Positions 6,900 to 13,329 of a stretch of DNA of 15,549 nucleotides are shown here, one piece after another. The DNA comes from Bacteroidales bacterium (lineage in GTDB: Bacteria > Bacteroidota > Bacteroidia > Bacteroidales > VadinHA17), in the NCBI GenBank assembly GCA_030692905.1, contig JAUYBT010000203.1:1-15549 (forward strand). The letters run 5' to 3'. The notes beneath the pieces were generated by a model. It had not been told where the DNA came from and ran no database searches. It worked only from the letters and a program-made list of their open reading frames with translations. A program made the position numbers and the translations under genes. How positions within the stretch are numbered: position 1 is the stretch's first letter; every line of letters starts with the position of its first letter.

Positions 6900-7715
6900 T
6901 TAGTACTGCTCCTTTTCGTTCGGGAAGTCCTGTGATCTTACATCGGTAATGTAAGCCTGTACAGCACCTTTAATCTCTGCATGAAGATTATGATACCTTC
7001 GAAGGAATCGCGGAGAAAATTCTTGTGTAATACCCAGCATATCATGAAGAACCAACACCTGTCCATCAGTCTTTCCGCCTGCACCAATACCTATTAACGG
7101 TATTTTCAGACTATTTGTGACCTCTTCCGCCAGCTTAGCCGGTATTTTTTCGAGTACTATCGCAAAACAACCGGTCTCTTCAAGTAACCTGGCATCCTCC
7201 ATCAGCCGGCGGGCCTCCTCTTCTTCCCTGGCCCTGACTACATAAGTTCCGAACTTATGAATAGCCTGAGGTATCAGACCAAGATGTCCCATTACTGGAA
7301 TTCCGGCTGATAATATCCTTTCAATAGATTCAACTACCTGAAATCCACCTTCAAGCTTAACAGCATGCGCCCCTGTCTCTTTCATGATCCTTATCGATGA
7401 AGCCAGAGCTTCTTTTGAGTTGCCCTGATATGTTCCAAAAGGAAGATCCACCACAACAAGGGCTCTCTTAACAGCTCTTACAACAGAAGCAGCATGATAA
7501 ATCATATTATCGAGTGTAATCGGCAGTGTAGTATCATAGCCTGCCATTACGTTTGAGGCAGAGTCTCCTACCAGAATAACATCTATTTCTGCTTCATCAA
7601 GAATCTTTGCAATGGAATAGTCGTAAGCAGTCAGCATTGCAATCTTCTCACCTTTGAGCTTCATCTCATTCAAAACATGAGTAGTAACCCTTTTAACAGA
7701 TTTATGTATCGACAT
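6900..7715 (-). CDS. panB: 3-methyl-2-oxobutanoate hydroxymethyltransferase (ketopantoate hydroxymethyltransferase)
   Basis: PanB adds a hydroxymethyl group from methylene-tetrahydrofolate to alpha-ketoisovalerate, the first step of pantothenate and CoA synthesis. The 271-residue product has the TIM-barrel family signature throughout. It includes KIAMLTAYDYS, the magnesium ligands D51 (LVGDSASNVM), D90 (VVDLPFGTYQGN) and E122 (AVKLEGG), and the catalytic E189 (IVLEKIP), followed by IGIGAGGKTDGQVLV and QEFSPRFLRRY. The ATG at 7715 gives the usual MSIHKSVKRVTTH start. An in-frame TTG at 7745 is rejected because it falls on the predicted promoter element. It is the first gene of an operon with the pseudouridine synthase. 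No panC or panD is visible nearby. Confidence 0.97.
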   Translation of the reverse strand: MSIHKSVKRVTTHVLNEMKLKGEKIAMLTAYDYSIAKILDEAEIDVILVGDSASNVMAGYDTTLPITLDNMIYHAASVVRAVKRALVVVDLPFGTYQGNSKEALASSIRIMKETGAHAVKLEGGFQVVESIERILSAGIPVMGHLGLIPQAIHKFGTYVVRAREEEEARRLMEDARLLEETGCFAIVLEKIPAKLAEEVTNSLKIPLIGIGAGGKTDGQVLVLHDMLGITQEFSPRFLRRYHNLHAEIKGAVQAYITDVRSQDFPNEKEQY

Positions 7716-7742
7716 AATTATAAATGTGTTAATTACAGTTGC

Positions 7743-7750
7743 CAAAGTTA
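7743..7750 (-). promoter_or_regulatory. Bacteroidota -7 promoter element for panB
   Basis: The minus-strand sequence TAACTTTG is an exact match to TAnnTTTG. Transcription would start near 7737, leaving a leader of about 20 nt before the ATG at 7715. Confidence 0.5.
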
Positions 7751-7756
7751 CAGATT

Positions 7757-7772
7757 TGTATCGGATGATACA
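7757..7772. promoter_or_regulatory. Small inverted repeat in the panB promoter, possible operator
   Basis: TGTATC and GATACA form 6-bp inverted arms around GGAT. They lie between the predicted -7 element of panB and its -33 region, where a repressor could block polymerase. The repeat is short and the assignment is speculative. Confidence 0.22.
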
Positions 7773-7872
7773 TCCTGATAATTACATCTTTTTAATTTGG
7801 CAGCACTTATCACTTTCCCTGTCGTTTTGTCACATCGGAGTCTTAAAGGGAGTTAATTTTCTGCATGTTTCG

Positions 7873-7903
7873 TTAAAACCCCTAAATTCCCTAAAAGGGA
7901 CTT
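7873..7903 (-). repeat. G/C-run hairpin repeat, copy A (minus orientation)
   Basis: Read on the minus strand this contains TCCCT-TTT-AGGGA, then AATTT and AGGGG followed by TTTTAA. It has the same layout as copy B: a C-run, a short loop, a G-run, a spacer and a second G-run followed by T/A. It resembles short intergenic repeats seen in many Bacteroidota genomes. It lies between divergent genes, so it does not terminate either. Confidence 0.5.
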
Positions 7904-7934
7904 GCCAATAACTAATTAACTATATGTCAGTTAT

Positions 7935-7964
7935 AACCCCCCTTCAGGGGGGCAGGGGGGTAAA
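7935..7964 (+). repeat. G/C-run hairpin repeat, copy B (plus orientation)
   Basis: Six C (7937-7942), TTCA, six G (7947-7952), CA, then six more G (7955-7960) followed by TAAAA. The C-run can pair with either G-run, giving two mutually exclusive hairpins. It is strikingly G/C-rich against an AT-rich background and is opposite in orientation to copy A, about 30 bp away. Confidence 0.65.
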
Positions 7965-8116
7965 ATTCCCGACAGAAAAGCCTGTTAAGGAACCTCTTGT
8001 AACTCACAAAAATATCTTCCATGGTGCCATATTTACATAAAAACAAGAAATAATTTTAATGGCATAATCATTGCTTAATCATAATATCAAATTGATTTTT
8101 TTTAAATTAATATAAA

Positions 8117-10027
8117 ATGGGAAAAATAATTGGTATCGATCTGGGAACTACAAATTCATGCGTTGCAGTAATGGAAGGCAATGAGCCTGTTGTGATCCCT
8201 AACAGTGAGGGTAAAAGAACCACCCCTTCCATAGTTGCTTTTGTGGAGAATGGAGAACGTAAAGTAGGCGACCCTGCCAAACGACAGGCAATTATCAACG
8301 CAAAAAAAACCATTTACTCGATTAAAAGATTTATGGGGGAGACTTATGATAAGGTTACAAAAGAGATAAAAAGGGTAACCTACACCGTTGTTAAAGGTGA
8401 TAATAATACTCCGAGGGTGAAAATCGATAACCGCATGTATTCTCCTCAGGAGATCTCTGCAATGGTTCTTCAGAAGATGAAGAAGACTGCCGAAGATTAT
8501 CTGGGACAGGAGGTTACTGATGCAGTTATAACAGTTCCGGCATATTTCAGCGATTCGCAGCGTCAGGCAACAAAAGAGGCAGGTGAGATTGCAGGGTTGA
8601 ATGTTAAAAGGATCATTAATGAGCCTACTGCTGCTGCCCTGGCTTATGGTCTCGATAAAAAGTCAAAGGACCTTAAAATAGCTGTATTTGACCTTGGTGG
8701 CGGAACATTCGATATTTCGATTCTTGAACTTGGCGATGGTGTCTTTGAAGTTAAATCCACTAACGGGGACACCCATCTTGGAGGCGACGATTTTGATCAT
8801 ATGATCATTGACTGGATAGCTGAAGAGTTTCTTAAAGAAGAAGGTGTAGATCTGAGAAAAGATCCGATGGCATTACAGCGTCTGAAAGAAGCTGCCGAAA
8901 AAGCCAAAATTGAACTTTCCAGTGCAACAACCACGGAGATTAATCTCCCTTACATTATGCCTGTTGATGGAATTCCAAAGCATCTTGTAAAAACACTTAC
9001 ACGTGCCAATTTTGAAAAGATTTGTGATAAACTGATTCAGGCTTGTATCGAGCCGTGCAGGATCGCTCTTAAGGATTCAGGTCTTGCTGTGTCTGAAATC
9101 GATGAGGTTCTGCTTGTTGGCGGTTCTACTCGTACACCTGCGATACAACAGCTTGTTGAAAAATTCTTTGGACGGGTGCCTTCAAAAGGAGTTAACCCCG
9201 ATGAAGTTGTGGCAGTCGGAGCCGCAATTCAGGGAGGTGTACTTACCGGAGAGGTGAAAGATGTTCTCCTTCTTGATGTTACACCATTGTCGCTGGGTAT
9301 CGAAACAATGGGTGGAGTTATGACTAAACTTATTGAGTCAAATACTACCATTCCTACCAAGAAAACAGAGGTGTTTACCACGGCTGCCGATAACCAGCCT
9401 TCTGTTGAGATCCATGTTCTCCAGGGAGAAAGACCGATGGCAACTGGTAATAAAACTATCGGACGATTCCATCTTGATGGTATTCCACCCTCCCCACGAG
9501 GTATTCCTCAGATTGAAGTAAGTTTTGATATCGATGCAAACGGCATTTTACATGCTTCAGCAAAAGACAGAGGTACCGGCAAAGAACAGAGAATAAGGAT
9601 TGAAGCATCTTCCGGATTAAGTGATGATGAGATAAGAAGAATGAGAGAAGAAGCCAAGACCAACGCTGAGGCCGACAATAAGGCAAAAGAAAAAGTCGAG
9701 AAGATCAATACTGCCGACAGCATGATCTTTACAACCGAAAAACAGCTTAAGGAATTCGGCGACAAACTTCCTGCAGATAAAAAGCCGGCAATTGAAGATG
9801 CTCTCGCAAAGCTTAAGGAAGCTCACAAATCGCAGGATGTTGAGGCGATCGACAAAGCTTTGGCTGAATTGAATTCAGTATGGCAGGTTGCTTCTGAAGA
9901 GATGTACAAAACTGCACAGAACACCGGTCAGCCTACATCACAACCCGGTTCTGAACAACCCGGGGGTAACAACACCAAGTCGGGTAGTGAAGAGGTAACC
10001 GATGTTGACTTTGAAGAGGTAAAATAA
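8117..10027 (+). CDS. dnaK: Molecular chaperone DnaK (Hsp70)
   Basis: DnaK is the ATP-dependent cytoplasmic chaperone that works with DnaJ and GrpE in folding and heat-shock recovery. The product is 636 residues, normal length. The ATPase domain (about 1-382) has all three Hsp70 signatures: IDLGTTNS (7-14), FDLGGGTFDIS (191-201) and VLLVGGSTRTPAIQQ (331-345). The interdomain linker is VLLLDVTP (383-390). The substrate-binding beta domain and helical lid follow, then a Gln/Gly/Ser-rich disordered tail ending in EEVTDVDFEEVK, the conserved bacterial DnaK C-terminus. Neither dnaJ nor grpE is adjacent, and a strong terminator follows, so it appears to be transcribed alone. No CIRCE operator is visible upstream. 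Confidence 0.99.
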   Translation: MGKIIGIDLGTTNSCVAVMEGNEPVVIPNSEGKRTTPSIVAFVENGERKVGDPAKRQAIINAKKTIYSIKRFMGETYDKVTKEIKRVTYTVVKGDNNTPRVKIDNRMYSPQEISAMVLQKMKKTAEDYLGQEVTDAVITVPAYFSDSQRQATKEAGEIAGLNVKRIINEPTAAALAYGLDKKSKDLKIAVFDLGGGTFDISILELGDGVFEVKSTNGDTHLGGDDFDHMIIDWIAEEFLKEEGVDLRKDPMALQRLKEAAEKAKIELSSATTTEINLPYIMPVDGIPKHLVKTLTRANFEKICDKLIQACIEPCRIALKDSGLAVSEIDEVLLVGGSTRTPAIQQLVEKFFGRVPSKGVNPDEVVAVGAAIQGGVLTGEVKDVLLLDVTPLSLGIETMGGVMTKLIESNTTIPTKKTEVFTTAADNQPSVEIHVLQGERPMATGNKTIGRFHLDGIPPSPRGIPQIEVSFDIDANGILHASAKDRGTGKEQRIRIEASSGLSDDEIRRMREEAKTNAEADNKAKEKVEKINTADSMIFTTEKQLKEFGDKLPADKKPAIEDALAKLKEAHKSQDVEAIDKALAELNSVWQVASEEMYKTAQNTGQPTSQPGSEQPGGNNTKSGSEEVTDVDFEEVK

Positions 10028-10059
10028 TATAAAACTTAGTACAAGATTTTAATAAAGTG

Positions 10060-10088
10060 AGGCTGAAGATATTTCAGCCTTTTTTTTT
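10060..10088 (+). terminator. Rho-independent terminator of dnaK
   Basis: AGGCTGAA (10060-10067) pairs perfectly with TTCAGCCT (10073-10080) around a 5-nt loop, followed by eight T. It lies 32 bp after the dnaK stop. Confidence 0.92.
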
Positions 10089-10176
10089 ACGTTTTATTCT
10101 GATCCTGTATTACAGTTTTTTATGATCTGCAGGATAATTTTTTGTACTTTTATATAAAATTTCGCGTTTCCTTAAT

Positions 10177-10965
10177 ATGAATCTGAAAATAATTACAATA
10201 GCCTCTCTGTTAGCCATTTCAGCTACGGCTACATGCCAGACTGAAACAGAAATTAATAAAACTGATCAGCAGGGAAGGAAACAGGGACATTGGATTAAAA
10301 AATATCCCAATAAATCTGTTATGTATGATGGAGTTTTTAAGGACGATCATCCTGTTGGTGAGCTCAGAAGATATTATGAGAATAATACTTTAAAGTCCTT
10401 ACTGATATATAATGATAATGGCACTGAGGCAGTAGCAGGTATTTATCACCCGAATGGCTATATCTCCTCAAAAGGCAAATACGTCAACCAGATGAAAGAG
10501 GGGAAATGGCAATTCTTTTCCATATCCATTAACGGGTACCTTATCTGTGAGGAACATTATTCCGGGAATTTCAAAAACGGTCCGTCAGTGAAATTCTATC
10601 CCGACAGTACAGTTGCTGAAAAACTCACTTATATCAATGATATCAAACAGGGGGAATGGATCCAATACTATCCCAATGGTGCCATCTGCCTGAAATCAAA
10701 TTATCTGAACGACAAAATTAATGGCAGGTTTGAGGTCTGGTTTGAAAATGGGCAGATTGAATTTTCAGGACAATATAAAAATGATGCAAGGGATGGACTC
10801 TGGCATATCTATAATAATGACGGAATCCTGAAATATAAGTTAGAATACCTGGCAGGAGTTACAAAAGACCGCCAGTTGGATATTGATGAATCTGACTATT
10901 TGGACTTCCTTGAGAAAAACAAGGGAAAAATTGCCGATCCGGAAAAAACCGGAGTTATAAGGTAA
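10177..10965 (+). CDS. Exported MORN-like (YwqK-type) repeat protein of unknown function
   Basis: This is a 262-residue protein with an N-terminal signal peptide (hydrophobic core about 4-16). C20 lies in SATATC, which is a poor lipobox, so secretion or periplasmic location is likelier than lipidation. Residues 33-228 consist of about seven repeats of 20-25 residues. The recurring pattern is G-x-W/F-x-x-Y/F-x-x-N/D-G, then a hydrophobic strand and G-x-Y-x-N/D-x-x-x-x-G, as in QGEWIQYYPNGAI and DGLWHIYNNDGIL. This is the MORN_2/YwqK-like repeat fold. The acidic tail (235-262) is outside the repeats. Despite the label antitoxin used for some YwqK-type proteins, no toxin gene is adjacent, and I would not call it an antitoxin. 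xseA starts 38 bp downstream, perhaps in the same transcript. Confidence 0.8.
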   Translation: MNLKIITIASLLAISATATCQTETEINKTDQQGRKQGHWIKKYPNKSVMYDGVFKDDHPVGELRRYYENNTLKSLLIYNDNGTEAVAGIYHPNGYISSKGKYVNQMKEGKWQFFSISINGYLICEEHYSGNFKNGPSVKFYPDSTVAEKLTYINDIKQGEWIQYYPNGAICLKSNYLNDKINGRFEVWFENGQIEFSGQYKNDARDGLWHIYNNDGILKYKLEYLAGVTKDRQLDIDESDYLDFLEKNKGKIADPEKTGVIR

Positions 10966-11003
10966 TGAAGGCTTTCAATCTTTTAACCTGAAAGGAAGTG
11001 ATC

Positions 11004-12389
11004 ATGACTGAAAAACTGTCTTTAACGGAATTACAGTTGATCATAAGAGATTCTTTATATCTGGCTTTACCTGATATGTATTGGGTAATTGCTGAAATCT
11101 CAGAGATTAAGGAAAACTATGCCGGCCATTGTTACCTTGAACTAATTGAAAAATATCCCGACGAGAAGAATGTCAGGGCACGGGCAAAAGCAATAATCTG
11201 GAGTAACCGTTACAGATTCCTTAAGTCATTTTTTGAAAATATTACCGGAGAATCGCTAATGGAGGGACTTAAGATACTGGTTAAAACAAAAGTTGAATAT
11301 CATGAGTTATACGGATTGAGCCTGGTAATCACCGATATCGATCCTGTATTTACAATCGGCGAAATGGCAATGAAACGTCAGCTGGTTATAAAAAAGCTTG
11401 AGGAGGAAGGTGTATTTTCAATGAATAAGGAAATTGACTTTCCTGCTGTTCCTCAAAGAATTGCGATTATTTCTTCAAAGAATGCAGCAGGATATTCTGA
11501 TTTTATCAATCAACTGACCGGAAATAGTTCCGGATATATTTTTTATACTGCATTGATCGAAACCGCAATGCAGGGGACAGAAACCGAACAGGGGGTAATA
11601 AGTGCTCTTGATAAGATTGCATTAAATTCCGATTTATTCGATCTTGTAGTAATTATAAGAGGTGGAGGCTCCCAGTCTGATCTCAGCTGGTTCGACAGTT
11701 ACAACATTGCCTATCATGTTACCCAGTTCCCTTTACCTGTTATAACCGGCATAGGCCATGATAAGGATATGTCTGTCACCGATATGGTAGCAAACAGGGC
11801 ACTAAAGACACCAACTGCAGTGGCCGATTTTCTCATCGATTGTGTAGCCGGGGCGGAAAACAACCTTATTGAGGTGAGTTCTGAAATTACTGATATTTCA
11901 AGGATAATCATCGAAAAGAACAGAAACCGTATTGAAACGTCCAGAATAAGACTGATACCTCTTTCCCGCATAATGATTTCGGAGATAAAAGACAGACTTT
12001 CCGGCAATATAATAGAAATCATAAATATTGGGAAAGAACATATAATAAGAGCAGGTCTTGCTCCGGCAAATCAGGAATCAAGACTGGTTTCAGCAGTAAA
12101 ATCTTTTTCGTCAGGCAAAAAATCGGTGCTTGAAAGAACAATTCAAAACCTTACTGACTTTACAACCAATGCTCTGGACAGAAATAATATCAGAGTAGCA
12201 GGATTAGGGAACACCCTGAGTATTCTAAAACCTGAAAATGTACTTAAGCGAGGGTATACAATAACCTCGTTCAATGGCAGGATATTAAAAAAGAGCGATC
12301 AGGTAAAAACAGATGATCTTATTGATACACAATTCAGTGACGGAGCAGTAAAAAGCAGAATATTGGGAAAATTTGAAATGGGTATATAA
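11004..12389 (+). CDS. xseA: Exodeoxyribonuclease VII large subunit
   Basis: XseA is the catalytic subunit of exonuclease VII, which degrades single-stranded DNA from both ends to short oligonucleotides in mismatch and recombination repair. The 461-residue product has the N-terminal OB-fold nucleic-acid-binding domain (about 5-115, with YWVIAEISEIKENYAGHCYLEL). The catalytic domain follows, with PQRIAIISSKNAAGYSDF, VVIIRGGGSQSDLSWFDSYNIA, PVITGIGHDKD and the TPTAVADF motif. After that come a coiled-coil stretch and a C-terminal segment with LKRGYTI. ATG 11004 is chosen because an AGGAAG Shine-Dalgarno-like sequence (10993-10998) sits 5 nt upstream, which is unusual in this window. GTG 10998 is an in-frame alternative. 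xseB follows 54 bp downstream, separated by a palindrome. Confidence 0.96.
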   Translation: MTEKLSLTELQLIIRDSLYLALPDMYWVIAEISEIKENYAGHCYLELIEKYPDEKNVRARAKAIIWSNRYRFLKSFFENITGESLMEGLKILVKTKVEYHELYGLSLVITDIDPVFTIGEMAMKRQLVIKKLEEEGVFSMNKEIDFPAVPQRIAIISSKNAAGYSDFINQLTGNSSGYIFYTALIETAMQGTETEQGVISALDKIALNSDLFDLVVIIRGGGSQSDLSWFDSYNIAYHVTQFPLPVITGIGHDKDMSVTDMVANRALKTPTAVADFLIDCVAGAENNLIEVSSEITDISRIIIEKNRNRIETSRIRLIPLSRIMISEIKDRLSGNIIEIINIGKEHIIRAGLAPANQESRLVSAVKSFSSGKKSVLERTIQNLTDFTTNALDRNNIRVAGLGNTLSILKPENVLKRGYTITSFNGRILKKSDQVKTDDLIDTQFSDGAVKSRILGKFEMGI

Positions 12390-12400
12390 TATGAATAATT

Positions 12401-12428
12401 GTAGGGACAGATTGCAATCTGTCCCTAC
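12401..12428. repeat. Perfect 28-bp palindrome, REP-like, between xseA and xseB
   Basis: GTAGGGACAGATTG (12401-12414) is followed directly by its exact reverse complement (12415-12428), with no spacer. It takes up half of the 54-bp gap between the two exonuclease VII subunit genes. GTAGGG-type palindromes resemble REP sequences mobilised by REP-associated tyrosine transposases, but no such transposase is in the window. In RNA it would form a stable hairpin without a T-tract. Confidence 0.9.
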
Positions 12429-12443
12429 CAAAACCAAAATGAT

Positions 12444-12641
12444 ATGGCAAAAAAGGAATTTTCATTTAATGAAGCAGTAATTGAGATCGAGGATATCCTC
12501 AGGAACATCGAAAGCGGCGATCTTGATATTGATAAGTTATCTGTTGAGGTAAAACGAGCTTCTGAACTGATTAAACAGTGTCAGAAAAAGCTAAGATCAA
12601 CTGAGGAGGAGATCAACAGCATATTTAAGGATATGGTATAA
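12444..12641 (+). CDS. xseB: Exodeoxyribonuclease VII small subunit
   Basis: XseB is the small helical subunit that binds XseA in several copies and holds it in an inactive-until-assembled elongated complex. The 65-residue product is the usual length. It shows the family pattern FSFNEAVIEIEDILRNIESGDLDIDKLSVEVKRA split over two helices: E-x-L/I-x-x-I followed by GDLDIDKL and then AxxLIKxCxxKLxxTEEEI. It is highly charged and all helical. Its position just after xseA on the same strand is the standard arrangement. A hairpin terminator begins 5 bp after the stop. Confidence 0.93.
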   Translation: MAKKEFSFNEAVIEIEDILRNIESGDLDIDKLSVEVKRASELIKQCQKKLRSTEEEINSIFKDMV

Positions 12642-12646
12642 AAAAT

Positions 12647-12670
12647 AAATCAGGACCGGAGTCCTGATTT
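12647..12670. terminator. Probably bidirectional hairpin terminator between xseB and trxA
   Basis: AAATCAGGAC (12647-12656) and GTCCTGATTT (12661-12670) form a perfect 10-bp stem with a CGGA loop. On the plus strand the T-tail is weak (TTTACTACTTT). On the minus strand the stem is followed by ATTTATTTTTTATA, a better U-tract, so it may serve trxA as well as xseB. Confidence 0.65.
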
Positions 12671-12717
12671 ACTACTTTACTACCCTAAACCTAAATCCAT
12701 GAAAAAACTCTTGTAAC

Positions 12718-12810
12718 ATGATGTTACTACCTTCTATACAGTTAAACGATTGTTTAGATGAAATGTTTCATTTTTATAAAAATATTTTAAAACAAGAACG
12801 AAATTTTTGA
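12718..12810 (+). CDS. Possible 30-residue small ORF behind a five-codon mini-ORF
   Basis: After the xseB hairpin, ATG at 12699 opens a mini-ORF of five codons (MKKLL) whose stop (12714-12716) is one base before ATG 12718. The second ORF encodes 30 residues, beginning MMLLPSIQLNDCLDEMF and ending KQERNF, with a plausible amphipathic helix. Its first codons lie inside an inverted repeat (GTAACAT-G-ATGTTAC, 12713-12727). No family is recognised and no ribosome binding site is visible. The ORF is short enough to be chance, and the stretch is also the 3' untranslated region of the opposing trxA transcript. Confidence 0.22.
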   Translation: MMLLPSIQLNDCLDEMFHFYKNILKQERNF

Positions 12811-12818
12811 CGAACAGC

Positions 12819-13178
12819 CTATTTTTCTACACCAAGTACATCCTTGAATGCTTTAATAAATGTTGATTTAGGTAGCGCCCCCATTGCCATTTGTGGCTGA
12901 CCCTCAGAGGGAACAAATAAAAAGGAAGGTATACTTCTTACACCAAAAGCCGATGCAAGTTCCTGCTCTTCCTCAGTATTAACCTTAAAAACATCAATCT
13001 TACCATCAAAATCTTTAGCCAGCTCTTCAAGTACCGGAGCTACCATTTTACATGGTCCGCACCAATCAGCATAAAAATCTATTATACAAGGCTTTTCGCC
13101 TTCAAATTTCCATTCTTTGTTTTTTTCGAAGTTGAATACTTTATTCAAAAACGTCTCTTTTGTCAGATGCTCTACCAT
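12819..13178 (-). CDS. trxA: Thioredoxin
   Basis: This is a cytoplasmic thiol-disulfide oxidoreductase that reduces protein disulfides using electrons from thioredoxin reductase. The 119-residue protein has the active site WCGPCK with C40 and C43, preceded by the buried-Asp strand IIDFYADW, and the cis-proline loop RSIPSFLF with P84. The N-terminus (residues 10-29) is about 10 residues longer than E. coli TrxA, with a charged loop FEKNKEWKFEGEKP typical of Bacteroidota forms. An additional cysteine, C31, precedes the strand. No signal peptide is present, so it should act in the cytoplasm. It is divergent from cca, with about 150 bp between the start codons. Confidence 0.95.
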   Translation of the reverse strand: MVEHLTKETFLNKVFNFEKNKEWKFEGEKPCIIDFYADWCGPCKMVAPVLEELAKDFDGKIDVFKVNTEEEQELASAFGVRSIPSFLFVPSEGQPQMAMGALPKSTFIKAFKDVLGVEK

Positions 13179-13288
13179 TTTATTTTTATTTATTAAACAT
13201 ACGGAACTTCAGTTTGTTTAAATCCCTGACAATCTTTATGCCAATAAATCGTAAGAATCATAAGTTACAAAAAATTGAGTATTAATTG

Positions 13289-13296
13289 TAACTTTG
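13289..13296 (+). promoter_or_regulatory. Bacteroidota -7 promoter element for the CCA-adding enzyme gene
   Basis: TAACTTTG matches TAnnTTTG exactly. Initiation is expected near 13302, giving a leader of about 28 nt to the ATG at 13330. An in-frame TTG at 13315 would be within the leader but is not favoured. Confidence 0.5.
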
Positions 13297-13329
13297 TCAT
13301 GAATATTTAACAAATTGTCATATCTATAT

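Larger units (their letters stand above)
7716..8116. other. Divergent panB/dnaK intergenic region (401 bp)
   Basis: No credible gene is seen here. From left to right it holds the panB promoter, a small inverted repeat, two G/C-run hairpin repeats (7873-7903 and 7935-7964) and an AT-rich tract (about 8026-8116) that should contain the dnaK promoter. TAATTTTA at 8053-8060 is one mismatch from the -7 consensus and is the only candidate I can point to. No CIRCE element (TTAGCACTC-N9-GAGTGCTAA) is present, so HrcA control of dnaK is not supported. Confidence 0.6.

Noticed and set aside
7726..7911. 61-codon plus-strand open frame upstream of dnaK
   Set aside because: It starts inside the panB leader, crosses a repeat and has low-complexity hydrophobic content. 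No family resemblance or start signal is visible.
7935..7964. Transcription terminator
   Set aside because: Both flanking genes point away from it, so no annotated transcript ends there, and there is no T-tract.
7716..8116. CIRCE or other known heat-shock operator upstream of dnaK
   Set aside because: No TTAGCACTC-N9-GAGTGCTAA-like sequence was found. A weak CTTGTAA...CTTCCAT resemblance to a sigma-32 promoter near 7995 has too many mismatches.
9456..9826. Several overlapping minus-strand open frames within dnaK
   Set aside because: They are opposite the conserved dnaK substrate-binding region in different frames, as expected by chance from codon bias.
10177..10965. Toxin-antitoxin system, because YwqK-type repeat proteins are sometimes named antitoxins
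   Set aside because: No toxin-like gene is adjacent, and the protein has a signal peptide.
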